Shown here one piece after another: positions 1 to 7,566 of a stretch of 64,000 nucleotides of DNA. The position numbers were made by a program, and so were the translations under genes. The notes beneath the pieces were generated by a model that was given only the letters and a program-made list of their open reading frames with translations, did not search any database and was not told where the DNA came from. Origin of the DNA: Porphyrobacter sp. HT-58-2 (GTDB taxonomy: Bacteria > Pseudomonadota > Alphaproteobacteria > Sphingomonadales > Sphingomonadaceae); assembly GCF_002952215.1 (NCBI RefSeq), contig NZ_CP022600.1, forward strand, positions 1,860,001 to 1,924,000, given 5' to 3'. Position 1 is the stretch's first letter. Each line of letters starts with the position of its first letter.

Positions 1-2726
1 CAGGCGCGCGCACCTATGGCGAGTACCTCATGCGTCGCCATGCTCTGGACCCAGGCGATTACTCGGCCAGCGCCCGCCGTACCCGGATCCGCCGCCGCGA
101 TGGGGACGAGGATTACGCCTTCTTCCCCGCGCGTCGCCATCTGGAGGAGGAATTCGCCGCGCTCTGGCAGGCACAGGAGCCGCACCACCCGGATATCCTG
201 ACACCGGAAGCTCGTGCCCGGCTGCATGCCATCATCTTCTACCAGCGTCCGCTCAAAAGCCCCCCGGTAGGCCGCTGCGCCTACACCGATGAGCCGCGCA
301 TGGCAAAGGCGCACCCGCTGTTCCAGCGCCTGCGATTGGTCAAGGCGATCAACGAGCTTACGATCGAAGAAGTGGGCGAGGCTCCGCGACCGCTGACACA
401 TGCGCAGCGCGAACAGATTCTCCGCGCTTGGCGCTCACCCACCGAGACCAAGCGCAGCATGACTTGGGGGGCACTGCGCAAAGCGGCAGGGTTGCCGCGC
501 AGCAGCCGGTTCAGGGGTGAGGATCGGCGTGGCAAGGGGCTGTCAGGCGACGAGGTCGAGGCCGAGCTGGTCAGGCTCTATGGCCCTGGATGGCGCGATC
601 TTTCGCCGGACGAACAATGGCGCATCATTGAGCGGCTGAACGAAGAAGAGGATGAAGCCGCGCTAATCGATTTCCTGCAAGCTGAGATCGGCCTCGATGA
701 AACCAGCGCCCACGCCGTCACCCGCGCGCGCCTGCCTGAGGGCCATGCTCGCATCGGGCGCAACGCCGCTGCTCGCATCCTGACTGAGCTGGAAGCCGAT
801 GTAATTCCCGAAACCGAAGCCGTCGCTCGCTGCGGTTGGCGCCACAGCGATGACCGTACCGGGGAAGTATGGGCCTCACTGCCCTACTATGGTCAGATCC
901 TCGATCGTCAGATCCCGCCGGGGTCTCAAGATCCGGAAGACAGGCCGGAGGAATGCTATGGCCGAATCGCCAATCCCACCGTCCACATCGGTTTCGGCCA
1001 GCTGCGCCGGGTCATCAATGCGGTCATTGCCCGTCATGGCCTACCGCACGACATCGTCATAAGACTCTCTCGTGATTTGAAGCTGTCAGAAGACCAGCAA
1101 GCCGAGATCAAGCGCGCGACACGACGGAACACCGATGCAGCAATCCGGCGCGGCGCGATGCTTGAGCAGCTCGGCATCGCCAACACAGGCCGCAACCGGG
1201 TGATCCTGCAATTATGGGAGGAGCTGCACCCCGATCCCCAGGCGCGGGTATGCATCTACACCGGGCAACCGATCAGTATCGAGATGCTGTTTTCGGGCGA
1301 TACCTGCATCGATCACATCCTGCCCATCCGGGTTACGCTCGACGACAGCAATGGCAATAAGCTGGTGTGTATGGCTGCCGCCAATCGCTGCAAGGGCAAT
1401 CGAGCGCCTTTTGAGGCGTTCGGCACCAGTGCGGATTGGGATGCGATCCTTGCCCGCGCGCAGAACCTGCCCCCGAACAAGCGCTGGCGCTTCGCCCCTG
1501 ACGCGCTGACCCGCTTTGGTGAAGAGAGCGACTTCATTGCCCGCCAGCTCACAGACACGCAGTATCTCTCACGCTTGGCAAAGGAATATCTTTGCGCGCT
1601 CTACCCCGCCGACCGCGGCGAAGGCAGCCAGAAGGTACGCGTGATCCCGGGGCGACATTCCGAAATGCTGCGCCGCACCTGGGGGCTCAATTCCCTGCTT
1701 CACGATCACAATTACGCCCAGACCGCCAAGCCCAAGAACCGGCTGGATCACCGCCACCACCTAATCGACGCCTTAGTCACCGCGCTCACCGATCAGCGGC
1801 TGATGCAGAAGATTGCCACCGTCGCTGGGCGGAATGATGAGCTGGGCATGGCGCATATCTTCAAGGATATGCCCGAACCTTGGCCAGGCTTTCGCGAGGA
1901 GCTGAAGGCACTGCTCGATCGCACCGTGGTAAGCCACAAGCCCGATCACGGGAGCATCGCCAGCCCAGCCGACCGCGCCAAGGGTCAGGATCGTACCGCC
2001 GGGCGGCTGCACAACGATACCGCCTATGGCCTGACCGGCGAGACCGACGACAAGGGCAATGACATCGTGGTGCACCGCGTGCCTTTGCTCTCGCTCGACA
2101 ATGATCAGAAGATCGCCGCTGTGCGCGACGATCATCTGCGCGGAGAACTGCTGCAGGCGCTTGCCAGGAAGAGCGGCAAAGACCGTGAGGCGGCTCTCCG
2201 CCGGTTCGCGACGGAACACCCGGTTTATCGTGACATCCACCATGTGCGTGTGACCGAGCCGCTTAACGCGTTGAAAATTCACGACAAGCAGGGACGAGTC
2301 TACAAAGGCTACAAGGGCGACGCTAACTATCGGTACGATGTCTGGCGGATGCCGAATGGCAAGTGGACCGGCAACGTCGTGACCATGTTCGAGGCGCATC
2401 AAGCAGCGGCGGGCGAGGGGCAGGAATGGCGTCCACACCCGGCTGCAAAGCGGGTCATCCGCCTGCACCGGAACGATATGGTGGCTCTCGAGCATCCTGA
2501 TGACGGGTATGGAATTTACCGTGTCGTCAAGATGCGGGTGGACGGTCAGCTTACACTCGCGAAGCATAATGAGGCAGGCGATCTGAAAAGGCGACATGGT
2601 GCCAGTAACGATGAAGACCCCTTCAAATACCTCGCGAAGGCAGCGGGCACCCTTCAAAAAATGAAGATGCGCCAGATCCGCATCGACGAGACAGGCCGCG
2701 TTTGGGACCCCGGCCCACGCCAATAA
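1..2726 (+). CDS. cas9: Type II-C CRISPR nuclease Cas9, 5'-truncated by window edge
   Basis: RNA-guided DNA endonuclease. The frame is open from base 3 with no start, so the N-terminus and RuvC-I lie outside the window. Positions here count from the in-frame ATG at 30 (898 residues to the stop). The N-terminal TYGEYL and Arg-rich segment match the part of Cas9 after the bridge helix. HNH is intact: IDHILP (D428, H429), then DDSNGNK (N443) and KGNRAP. RuvC-III is intact (HHLID, H576/H577, D580). In RuvC-II the usual IVIELARDLK reads IVIRLSRDLK: R345 (codon 1062-1064) sits where the catalytic Glu belongs. The RuvC site is therefore predicted weak or dead, leaving an HNH nickase or non-cutting protein (inference). 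The frame is otherwise uninterrupted. No cas1 or cas2 follows; a decayed array lies at 3353. Confidence 0.93.
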   Translation, partial: GARTYGEYLMRRHALDPGDYSASARRTRIRRRDGDEDYAFFPARRHLEEEFAALWQAQEPHHPDILTPEARARLHAIIFYQRPLKSPPVGRCAYTDEPRMAKAHPLFQRLRLVKAINELTIEEVGEAPRPLTHAQREQILRAWRSPTETKRSMTWGALRKAAGLPRSSRFRGEDRRGKGLSGDEVEAELVRLYGPGWRDLSPDEQWRIIERLNEEEDEAALIDFLQAEIGLDETSAHAVTRARLPEGHARIGRNAAARILTELEADVIPETEAVARCGWRHSDDRTGEVWASLPYYGQILDRQIPPGSQDPEDRPEECYGRIANPTVHIGFGQLRRVINAVIARHGLPHDIVIRLSRDLKLSEDQQAEIKRATRRNTDAAIRRGAMLEQLGIANTGRNRVILQLWEELHPDPQARVCIYTGQPISIEMLFSGDTCIDHILPIRVTLDDSNGNKLVCMAAANRCKGNRAPFEAFGTSADWDAILARAQNLPPNKRWRFAPDALTRFGEESDFIARQLTDTQYLSRLAKEYLCALYPADRGEGSQKVRVIPGRHSEMLRRTWGLNSLLHDHNYAQTAKPKNRLDHRHHLIDALVTALTDQRLMQKIATVAGRNDELGMAHIFKDMPEPWPGFREELKALLDRTVVSHKPDHGSIASPADRAKGQDRTAGRLHNDTAYGLTGETDDKGNDIVVHRVPLLSLDNDQKIAAVRDDHLRGELLQALARKSGKDREAALRRFATEHPVYRDIHHVRVTEPLNALKIHDKQGRVYKGYKGDANYRYDVWRMPNGKWTGNVVTMFEAHQAAAGEGQEWRPHPAAKRVIRLHRNDMVALEHPDDGYGIYRVVKMRVDGQLTLAKHNEAGDLKRRHGASNDEDPFKYLAKAAGTLQKMKMRQIRIDETGRVWDPGPRQ

Positions 2727-2753
2727 CACCCTATTGATCATAGCGAGTTAAAC

Positions 2754-2828
2754 CAGCGCGCTCAGATGCTGACCCATCAAGCTCTGGAAATGCTCAAGCA
2801 CCGCACGGGCTTAGCCAATGCCCGATAA
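2754..2828 (+). pseudogene. Gene-tail fragment, copy 1 (homologous to 29067-29141)
   Basis: A 24-codon open tail starting QRAQMLTHQALEM and ending RTGLANAR before TAA. It closely matches the frame at 29067-29141 (QRAKILTYHALEM...TGFTNAR, then TGA). Both are followed by a hairpin. The shared C-terminus implies two decayed copies of one gene; the 5' part cannot be found in either place. The parent family was not recognised. Confidence 0.5.
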
Positions 2829-2849
2829 GTCGGGCTCATGGGGCATTGG
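2815..2849 (+). terminator. Hairpin after gene-tail copy 1
   Basis: Nested inverted repeat. The outer arms CCAATGCCC (2815-2823) and GGGCATTGG (2841-2849) pair fully; an inner CCCGA/TCGGG stem is an alternative fold. It sits over the stop codon of the gene-tail fragment. There is no strong T-run, so it may be a rho-independent terminator remnant or only a structured end. Confidence 0.4.
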
Positions 2850-3352
2850 TATTACACTGCATTCCCGACCCAGACCCTGCTGGAGGGGGGCGCAAAAGAC
2901 ACGCGAGGGCATCGTCGATATCACAAGCGAGGGCAGGCACCGCTCTTTCGTCCGATGATATCTCGTCGTCTCGTGTGGTCACGAGGAACTGGGCCGCGTC
3001 CGGCCAGAAGATATCGACGCGGTGATGGTCAAGGGTCTTGGCACGACGCTCAACGCTCATCCGCTTGCCGCGCTGGCGCCGCCGCGCTCGAACTCCCGAC
3101 GCCGCAACTTCCGGTGCAGCTTGCGAGCCGTTACCGTGCCTTAGGTTGATTGCGGCAGCGCGCACCCCTTTCGCCTTTCGGGATATCGGTTGATGTGGAC
3201 TGTCTGAGTGTTTGACCCGCCGGTTCATACCAAACCTGACCGGGAAGCCGTGACAGCCTTTCCCGAGGACCTTTTCGACTAAGTTTTCGGGATGAGCGAG
3301 TTCTCGGCTTATGGCCGGTCATATGCTGGCAAGGGCTCTGATAAGGCCGCTT
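2850..3352. other. No gene recognised between cas9 and the repeat array
   Basis: About 500 bp of high-GC DNA. Short open frames on both strands show no recognisable domain or ribosome binding site. This is where cas1 and cas2 could be expected in a type II-C locus, and neither is present. No convincing tracrRNA was identified by eye. Confidence 0.6.
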
Positions 3353-3585
3353 ACCATAGCATTCATGAGATCGCAGCCCAACCGCAGCGCGAACTGCCCT
3401 TCTGCGAAAAGCGCTGCACTCATAGCACGCATGATCCCCTGCGCCAAGCGGGGCTGCAGTCAGCCGTCAGCGCAGGCTAGAGCAGTCATCGCACTCATGA
3501 GATCGCTGCCCAACCGCAGCTGTCGGCCCTGCGACTCTCTAACGCGACAAGCATAGCACGCTTGCAATCGCGGCCCAACCCCAGC
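3353..3585 (-). CRISPR. Degenerate CRISPR array, at least four decayed 36-bp repeats
   Basis: Repeat-like units occupy 3353-3388, 3419-3454, 3485-3520 and 3550-3585, so starts are 66, 66 and 65 bp apart. Intervening segments are 30, 30 and 29 bp and unrelated to each other. Units 1 and 3 share TCATGAGATCGC and GCCCAACCGCAGC (about 31 of 36 identical). Units 2 and 4 share CATAGCACGC but are more decayed. Read on the minus strand the unit starts GCTGCGGTTGGG and ends near GTGCTATG, the layout of type II-C repeats whose 3' end carries a -10-like element. Weaker matches near 3622-3658 and 3689-3725 may be two more units. One unit, perhaps the fourth, could instead be a tracrRNA anti-repeat. Position, period and spacer size support a relic array of the neighbouring cas9. 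Confidence 0.68.
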
Positions 3586-3767
3586 CAGGCCGCCAACACG
3601 CGATAGAGCGAAACCGCCAGGGTCATCCAGTCGCATTGCGAGCGCGCCAGTCAACCGACACCGCCGGATGAGCCATGGCTCACTCTGCCATACGAAAATG
3701 GCTATCTGCTGCCAGCGCAACACAGCTCGATACATATACCTGCTCATTGCGGTAAAGGACGACGGGA

Positions 3768-4070
3768 GTGGTGAAAAGCCAGACCAACCAACCGGGCTCA
3801 GATGATGGCAAGTCGAGCGGGTATCGCTCGATCCTGATTTTCCGCTTGGGCGAGCGGGCCATGTTCATGTTTGCTTTCACCAAGAGCAAGAAGGGGAACC
3901 GGAATGCGACAGAATTGAAAGTCTATCGGAAGGCGGCCAGCATCATGCTGGAACTGGGCGATGGTGAGATTCAAACGGAAGTTAAAGCAGGCCAATTGGT
4001 CGAGGTGAAAGACGATGAGCAAGGCTCAGGCAAAGACCTACAAGAGCGAGGCGATGGCTGCCGTCCATGA
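3768..4070 (+). pseudogene. RelE/HigB-like toxin, N-terminus missing
   Basis: The frame opens at GTG 3768 and encodes GKSSGYRSILIFRLGERAMF followed by FAFTKSKKGN and a Leu/Ala-rich helix. This is the C-terminal two thirds of the RelE/HigB-type mRNA interferase family (GKSGGYR...GFAKS..N). About 45 N-terminal residues expected for the family are missing, and the upstream frame has a stop about 15 bp before the GTG. The frame overlaps the antitoxin-like ATG at 4015, the usual toxin-antitoxin order of this group. It is probably inactive. Confidence 0.6.
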
Positions 4071-4206
4071 GATGATGGAAGGCCTCCACGACGCGCGCAG
4101 TATCGACAAGTGCACCATCCGCATGTTCCATGAAGCGTGCCTTGCGCCTGCGTCCGTTCTGTCGCCGCACGCGATAAGGCCATCCGCGCCCCGTTCTGCA
4201 GGCTGA
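4015..4206 (+). pseudogene. HigA-like antitoxin, truncated before its HTH
   Basis: The start MSKAQAKTYKSEAMAAVHE and IDKCTIRMFHEACL match the N-terminus of HigA-type antitoxins (YKSDALAAVHE...IDKQTMREFDEACL). After about 50 residues the similarity ends and a stop follows, so the XRE helix-turn-helix is absent. It overlaps the toxin remnant in another frame. The pair is best read as a broken higBA operon. Confidence 0.6.
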
Positions 4207-4723
4207 CGGCTCCCGCAGGCTGTGGAAAGCGTATAATCAACACATAGAGAGGTGCTGCTGACTGGAAAATCCAATCCACCCCTTAGGATGGGCAAGTGCG
4301 GTGCAAAAATGGCGATTGCAGCGTCCATAAGGGCTCTGACCACGCCTGTCCTTCAAGCGCCGGATAGGCTTTCAAATCCTTGTGAAACCAGGGCCTTTGC
4401 CATCAGAAATCAGGCGGGAAAGTGGTCGATCACAGCGGTCGAAATAGGGGACAACTTCGCGCACACCCTACGCGACGGGTCGCAGCACCTATTGGTTTAA
4501 AAAGTCAATACAAAACAGAGGTGTAATGAGCGCGCGCTGAGAATGGCAGCTTCCCAATCAGATTTGGACAGGCCTGAAACTGCCAATCAATTCTGATTGA
4601 ACGCGGGGCGGAATGGCGGAATTCCGCCGTTCTCGATGTTCTTGACATGTTCTCATTTCTGAATTAGACCTCCGTCTGCCTTTCGCAGTGCGTTCCGGGC
4701 TCCTCATCACAAGGAGTCCGTGC
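4207..4723. other. Non-coding leader of the mobilisation genes, candidate oriT region
   Basis: No supported gene. It contains the inverted repeat CAATCAGA (4555-4562) / TCTGATTG (4592-4599), the perfect palindrome GGCGGAATTCCGCC (4615-4628) and a promoter-like pair (4642-4670). Position directly upstream of an RHH gene, traD and a MobF relaxase makes an origin of transfer plausible, but no nic-site consensus was recognised. Confidence 0.35.
4615..4670 (+). promoter_or_regulatory. Candidate promoter and operator of the RHH-traD-traI operon
   Basis: TTGACA at 4642-4647, a 17-bp spacer, then TAGACC at 4665-4670 fit a sigma-70-type promoter 54 bp upstream of the ATG at 4724. The 14-bp perfect palindrome at 4615-4628 lies just upstream. 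RHH proteins encoded first in such operons commonly autoregulate, so the palindrome may be its operator (inference). Confidence 0.45.
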
Positions 4724-5056
4724 ATGACACGGCCAAAATCTCTCCAAGTCCATGTCTCGTTTGCGCTTGCCGAGCGGGTTCGCAGTGCGGCCGAGCGCCG
4801 CGATATCAGCGTGAGCGAATGGATCCGCTCGTTGTTGCAGCAAGCCTGCGACGAGGACGATCTGAACGTCGGCCTCAGCACCTGGTTGAAGCGTCTGAAC
4901 CACCATGCGGTCTTCACGATGGTGGGCGTGGACGCCCTGCTTTCCGGTCACGTCGATCACGGTCTGCGTGGCCGCGTACATGAGGCCTATGTCCGCAGAT
5001 GCAAGCAACTTGGTCTCGCGCAAAGCACCGACGCGGGAGGTTTCGATGAAGCGTAA
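4724..5056 (+). CDS. Ribbon-helix-helix mobilisation regulator
   Basis: A 110-residue protein. The N-terminal 45 residues (LQVHVSFALAERVRSAAERR then ISVSEWIRSLL) form a ribbon-helix-helix DNA-binding domain. The rest is a conserved-looking helical tail of unknown role. The start at 4724 is set by AAGGAG at 4711-4716; a longer reading lacks a ribosome binding site. Its stop overlaps the ATG of traD by 11 bp, implying translational coupling. It is likely an auxiliary relaxosome protein and/or autoregulator; which of the two cannot be decided here. Confidence 0.75.
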   Translation: MTRPKSLQVHVSFALAERVRSAAERRDISVSEWIRSLLQQACDEDDLNVGLSTWLKRLNHHAVFTMVGVDALLSGHVDHGLRGRVHEAYVRRCKQLGLAQSTDAGGFDEA

Positions 5057-7529
5057 CCTCGCCAATTTCACGCGCGGAAGCCAGCTCCTCGGGCATTTCG
5101 GTTTCATGTTCGCAGCAGGCCTCAAGGGCCCGCTGACCATATCCGCCGTGGTGATCTCCTGGACCTCATGGTGGACGCTTTCATCGGCGCTCACCGACTA
5201 TGAAATCTACCTCATCTGGATGCGCCTCTATGCTGCGGCCTACGGCTTCATGGAGTTCAATCCCGACAAGCTGGTGACCGTCAAAACAGTCTTTGGCGGC
5301 ACGATGGAATTGCCGATCGGCATGCTCGGTTCCTTCCCGCCGGTTGTCCGGGCGTGGGACCACATGACCGACCTCGTCGCCAGCGCCGCGTGGCGTTCGG
5401 CCCTGTTTCTCGTCCCCGCGTTCTTGCTGTTCTACGGCTTCGCCGCCCGCTTTGGCGGCAAGGCCAAGGCACGCATATTCGTTCGCGGCGCGCAGCTTGT
5501 TGAGCTTCGTGAACTGAGCCGGCGCCTTCGCAGGCATAACCGCAAAAAGCGCAATTGCGAACGCATGGCCGCGATGGGTTGGAAGTGGCGGCTATGCTTC
5601 CCCTGGGAGCTCGCCAAGGCCTTTCCCTATCGCCCCTCCCACATCGCCGGGGTGGTCTATCCATGGCGGCTTGAACAGAGCCACACCATGCTGGTCGGCA
5701 CCACCGGTACCGGCAAGTCGGTCGCCATTTCGGCCATGATCGAAGAGGCCCGCGCCAAGGGCCAGAACTGCGTCGTGTTCGATCTGACCGGGGCCTTCAT
5801 CGAGCAGTTCTACGATCCCAAGCGGGACATCATTCTGAACCCGCTCGATGCCCGCTGCCCGCAGTGGAGCCTGTTCGACGAGTGCCGCACCGAAGCTGAT
5901 TTCTGGACCGCCGCCGATGCGCTTGTCCCGCATGACGGGGGCGGGGACGCGCAGTTCTGGGTGCTCGGTGCGCGCGCGCTGTTCGTGAAGTTCTGCGTCG
6001 AACTCGTGGCCCAGGGCAGGGGATCGAATGCCGCGCTCGCGCAGGAACTGATGTCTGCAGACCTCTCCAATGTCCACGAACTGGTCAAGGATACGATGGC
6101 CGGTCCGCTCACCGCACCCGAAGCTGCGCGAATGGCAGAATCGGTGCGCGCGGTGTTCAATGTCAACGCCAAGGCGCTTGAACTCCTGCCGACCGAAGGT
6201 CCGCGGTTCTCGGTGCGCGAATGGATCGAGGAGTCAGCCGCGCACCCTGCGGGACGAGGCTCGATCCTGTTCATCTCCTCCCGCTATGTCGACATGAGCG
6301 TGACCTCGCAGCTCCTCACCTTGTGGCTCGATACGGCCATGAACACGCTCATGACTTCCGCGCGCACCAACGAGGTCACGTGCTGGTTCTTCATCGACGA
6401 GCTTGGCGCGCTGCATCGTCTTCCCGCGCTCGAAAACGGACTGCAGACCGCCCGCAATTTCGGCGGGGCGATCGTTCTGGGCCTCCATGCCTTTGCCAAG
6501 CTCAAGGAGGTCTATGGCGAGAACATGGCCGCGACCCTCGCGTCGCTTGCCCGCACCAAGCTCATCCTCTCGGTTGCCGACCGCGAGACCGCAACCTGGT
6601 GCAGCGACGTCATCGGTCACGAGGAGGTCATCGATACTGATGAGGGATACTCGATGGGCTACAACAATGCCCGCGACGCGGTCAGCCTAACCCGCCGCAC
6701 GACGATCAAGCCGCTGCGAATGCCCGATGAGCTGATGAACATGAAGAGCCTTGAGGGCTATATCAAGTTCCCGGAAGGCTTCCCCGCAGCGCCCATCAGG
6801 CTTCGTCCGGTGAACCGCCCGAAGGTGGCCGATGCCTTTATCGTGCGGGGGCCCAATCGGCTTCCTCCGCCTGCGCAGCTCGACGCTTCCGAGCCCCCGG
6901 GGCCGAAGCCGGGAGGGCAATCCGGGGAGAGGGCCAGCACGCAGGCTTCGACCGGCGATGATGGTGGCGGGAAGTCGACCTTGCGCCATCATTCGGCTCC
7001 CAGGCAGGGCGAACTGGCCCTCGATCAGGCACCTGGCGAGGCGGCAAAGTCCGATCGTGCAAAGGCGCCGGAGACAGCGCGTCTGCTGGGTTCAGATGCG
7101 GCGGGCAGACTTGATGCTGGCGGCTCCGGGCCCGTCGGCGCGGAAGGCGCCAGGGGTGACCATGGACCTTTAGCGACGGATCGGCATGGGCATCCTGCTG
7201 CCCCATCCGAGGGCCTGGGCAACCTTCGCGGCAGTGACCACCCGGCGCGCAGATCGGGGTCGAAGTCGGGCGCCAGGTCGAGCGATCCTGCGGGCAGGCA
7301 GAACCCGTCAGCAGGTCGGCAGAAGACGATGGACAGTGCCGAGAAAGGCGGCGAGTCCAAAGCCAACTCTGGCGGCGCAAAGGTCACTGAGCCACCCTCC
7401 CGGAAAGGCGGTGCGCCGGCGAGCCCGCCGGGATCTTCGGATGCCCGGAGGCTGCTGAACGAGGGCGGGGTCCCTGAGCGAAACGAGCCTCCGAGGGACG
7501 AGCGCGACCTCGGCGATCTGGAGATCTGA
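5046..7529 (+). CDS. traD: Conjugative coupling protein TraD (type IV coupling ATPase)
   Basis: An 827-residue coupling ATPase that links the relaxosome to a type IV secretion channel. Two N-terminal membrane segments (about residues 20-45 and 110-135) precede the ATPase. Walker A is GTTGTGKS near residue 220; the Walker B region is WFFIDELGAL; TraD-type motifs follow (LGLHAFAKL, SLARTKLILSVADRETA). The last 200 residues are low-complexity and rich in Gly, Ser, Pro and charged residues. The start at 5046 is preceded by GGGAGG and overlaps the RHH gene. No mating-pair-formation genes are in the window, so the module may be mobilisable rather than self-transmissible, or its T4SS lies elsewhere. 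Confidence 0.92.
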   Translation: MKRNLANFTRGSQLLGHFGFMFAAGLKGPLTISAVVISWTSWWTLSSALTDYEIYLIWMRLYAAAYGFMEFNPDKLVTVKTVFGGTMELPIGMLGSFPPVVRAWDHMTDLVASAAWRSALFLVPAFLLFYGFAARFGGKAKARIFVRGAQLVELRELSRRLRRHNRKKRNCERMAAMGWKWRLCFPWELAKAFPYRPSHIAGVVYPWRLEQSHTMLVGTTGTGKSVAISAMIEEARAKGQNCVVFDLTGAFIEQFYDPKRDIILNPLDARCPQWSLFDECRTEADFWTAADALVPHDGGGDAQFWVLGARALFVKFCVELVAQGRGSNAALAQELMSADLSNVHELVKDTMAGPLTAPEAARMAESVRAVFNVNAKALELLPTEGPRFSVREWIEESAAHPAGRGSILFISSRYVDMSVTSQLLTLWLDTAMNTLMTSARTNEVTCWFFIDELGALHRLPALENGLQTARNFGGAIVLGLHAFAKLKEVYGENMAATLASLARTKLILSVADRETATWCSDVIGHEEVIDTDEGYSMGYNNARDAVSLTRRTTIKPLRMPDELMNMKSLEGYIKFPEGFPAAPIRLRPVNRPKVADAFIVRGPNRLPPPAQLDASEPPGPKPGGQSGERASTQASTGDDGGGKSTLRHHSAPRQGELALDQAPGEAAKSDRAKAPETARLLGSDAAGRLDAGGSGPVGAEGARGDHGPLATDRHGHPAAPSEGLGNLRGSDHPARRSGSKSGARSSDPAGRQNPSAGRQKTMDSAEKGGESKANSGGAKVTEPPSRKGGAPASPPGSSDARRLLNEGGVPERNEPPRDERDLGDLEI

Positions 7530-7566
7530 CGATGGCAGTTCGTGACGCCACCCGAAGGGCAGATGC

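Noticed and set aside
1773..2741. Long minus-strand open frame opposite cas9
   Set aside because: Antisense shadow of the cas9 frame in high-GC DNA.
2836..3228. Minus-strand frame of 130 codons as a gene
   Set aside because: No ribosome binding site, no recognisable domain and a random-looking composition.
3389..3454. Unit 1 plus following 60 nt as a tracrRNA
   Set aside because: The CCCC...GGGG hairpin at 3435-3450 is weak, there is no T-run, and the 66-bp period fits an array better.
3622..3725. Possible fifth and sixth CRISPR units
   Set aside because: They need gaps to align and lack the exact 36-bp frame; kept only as weak support for the array.
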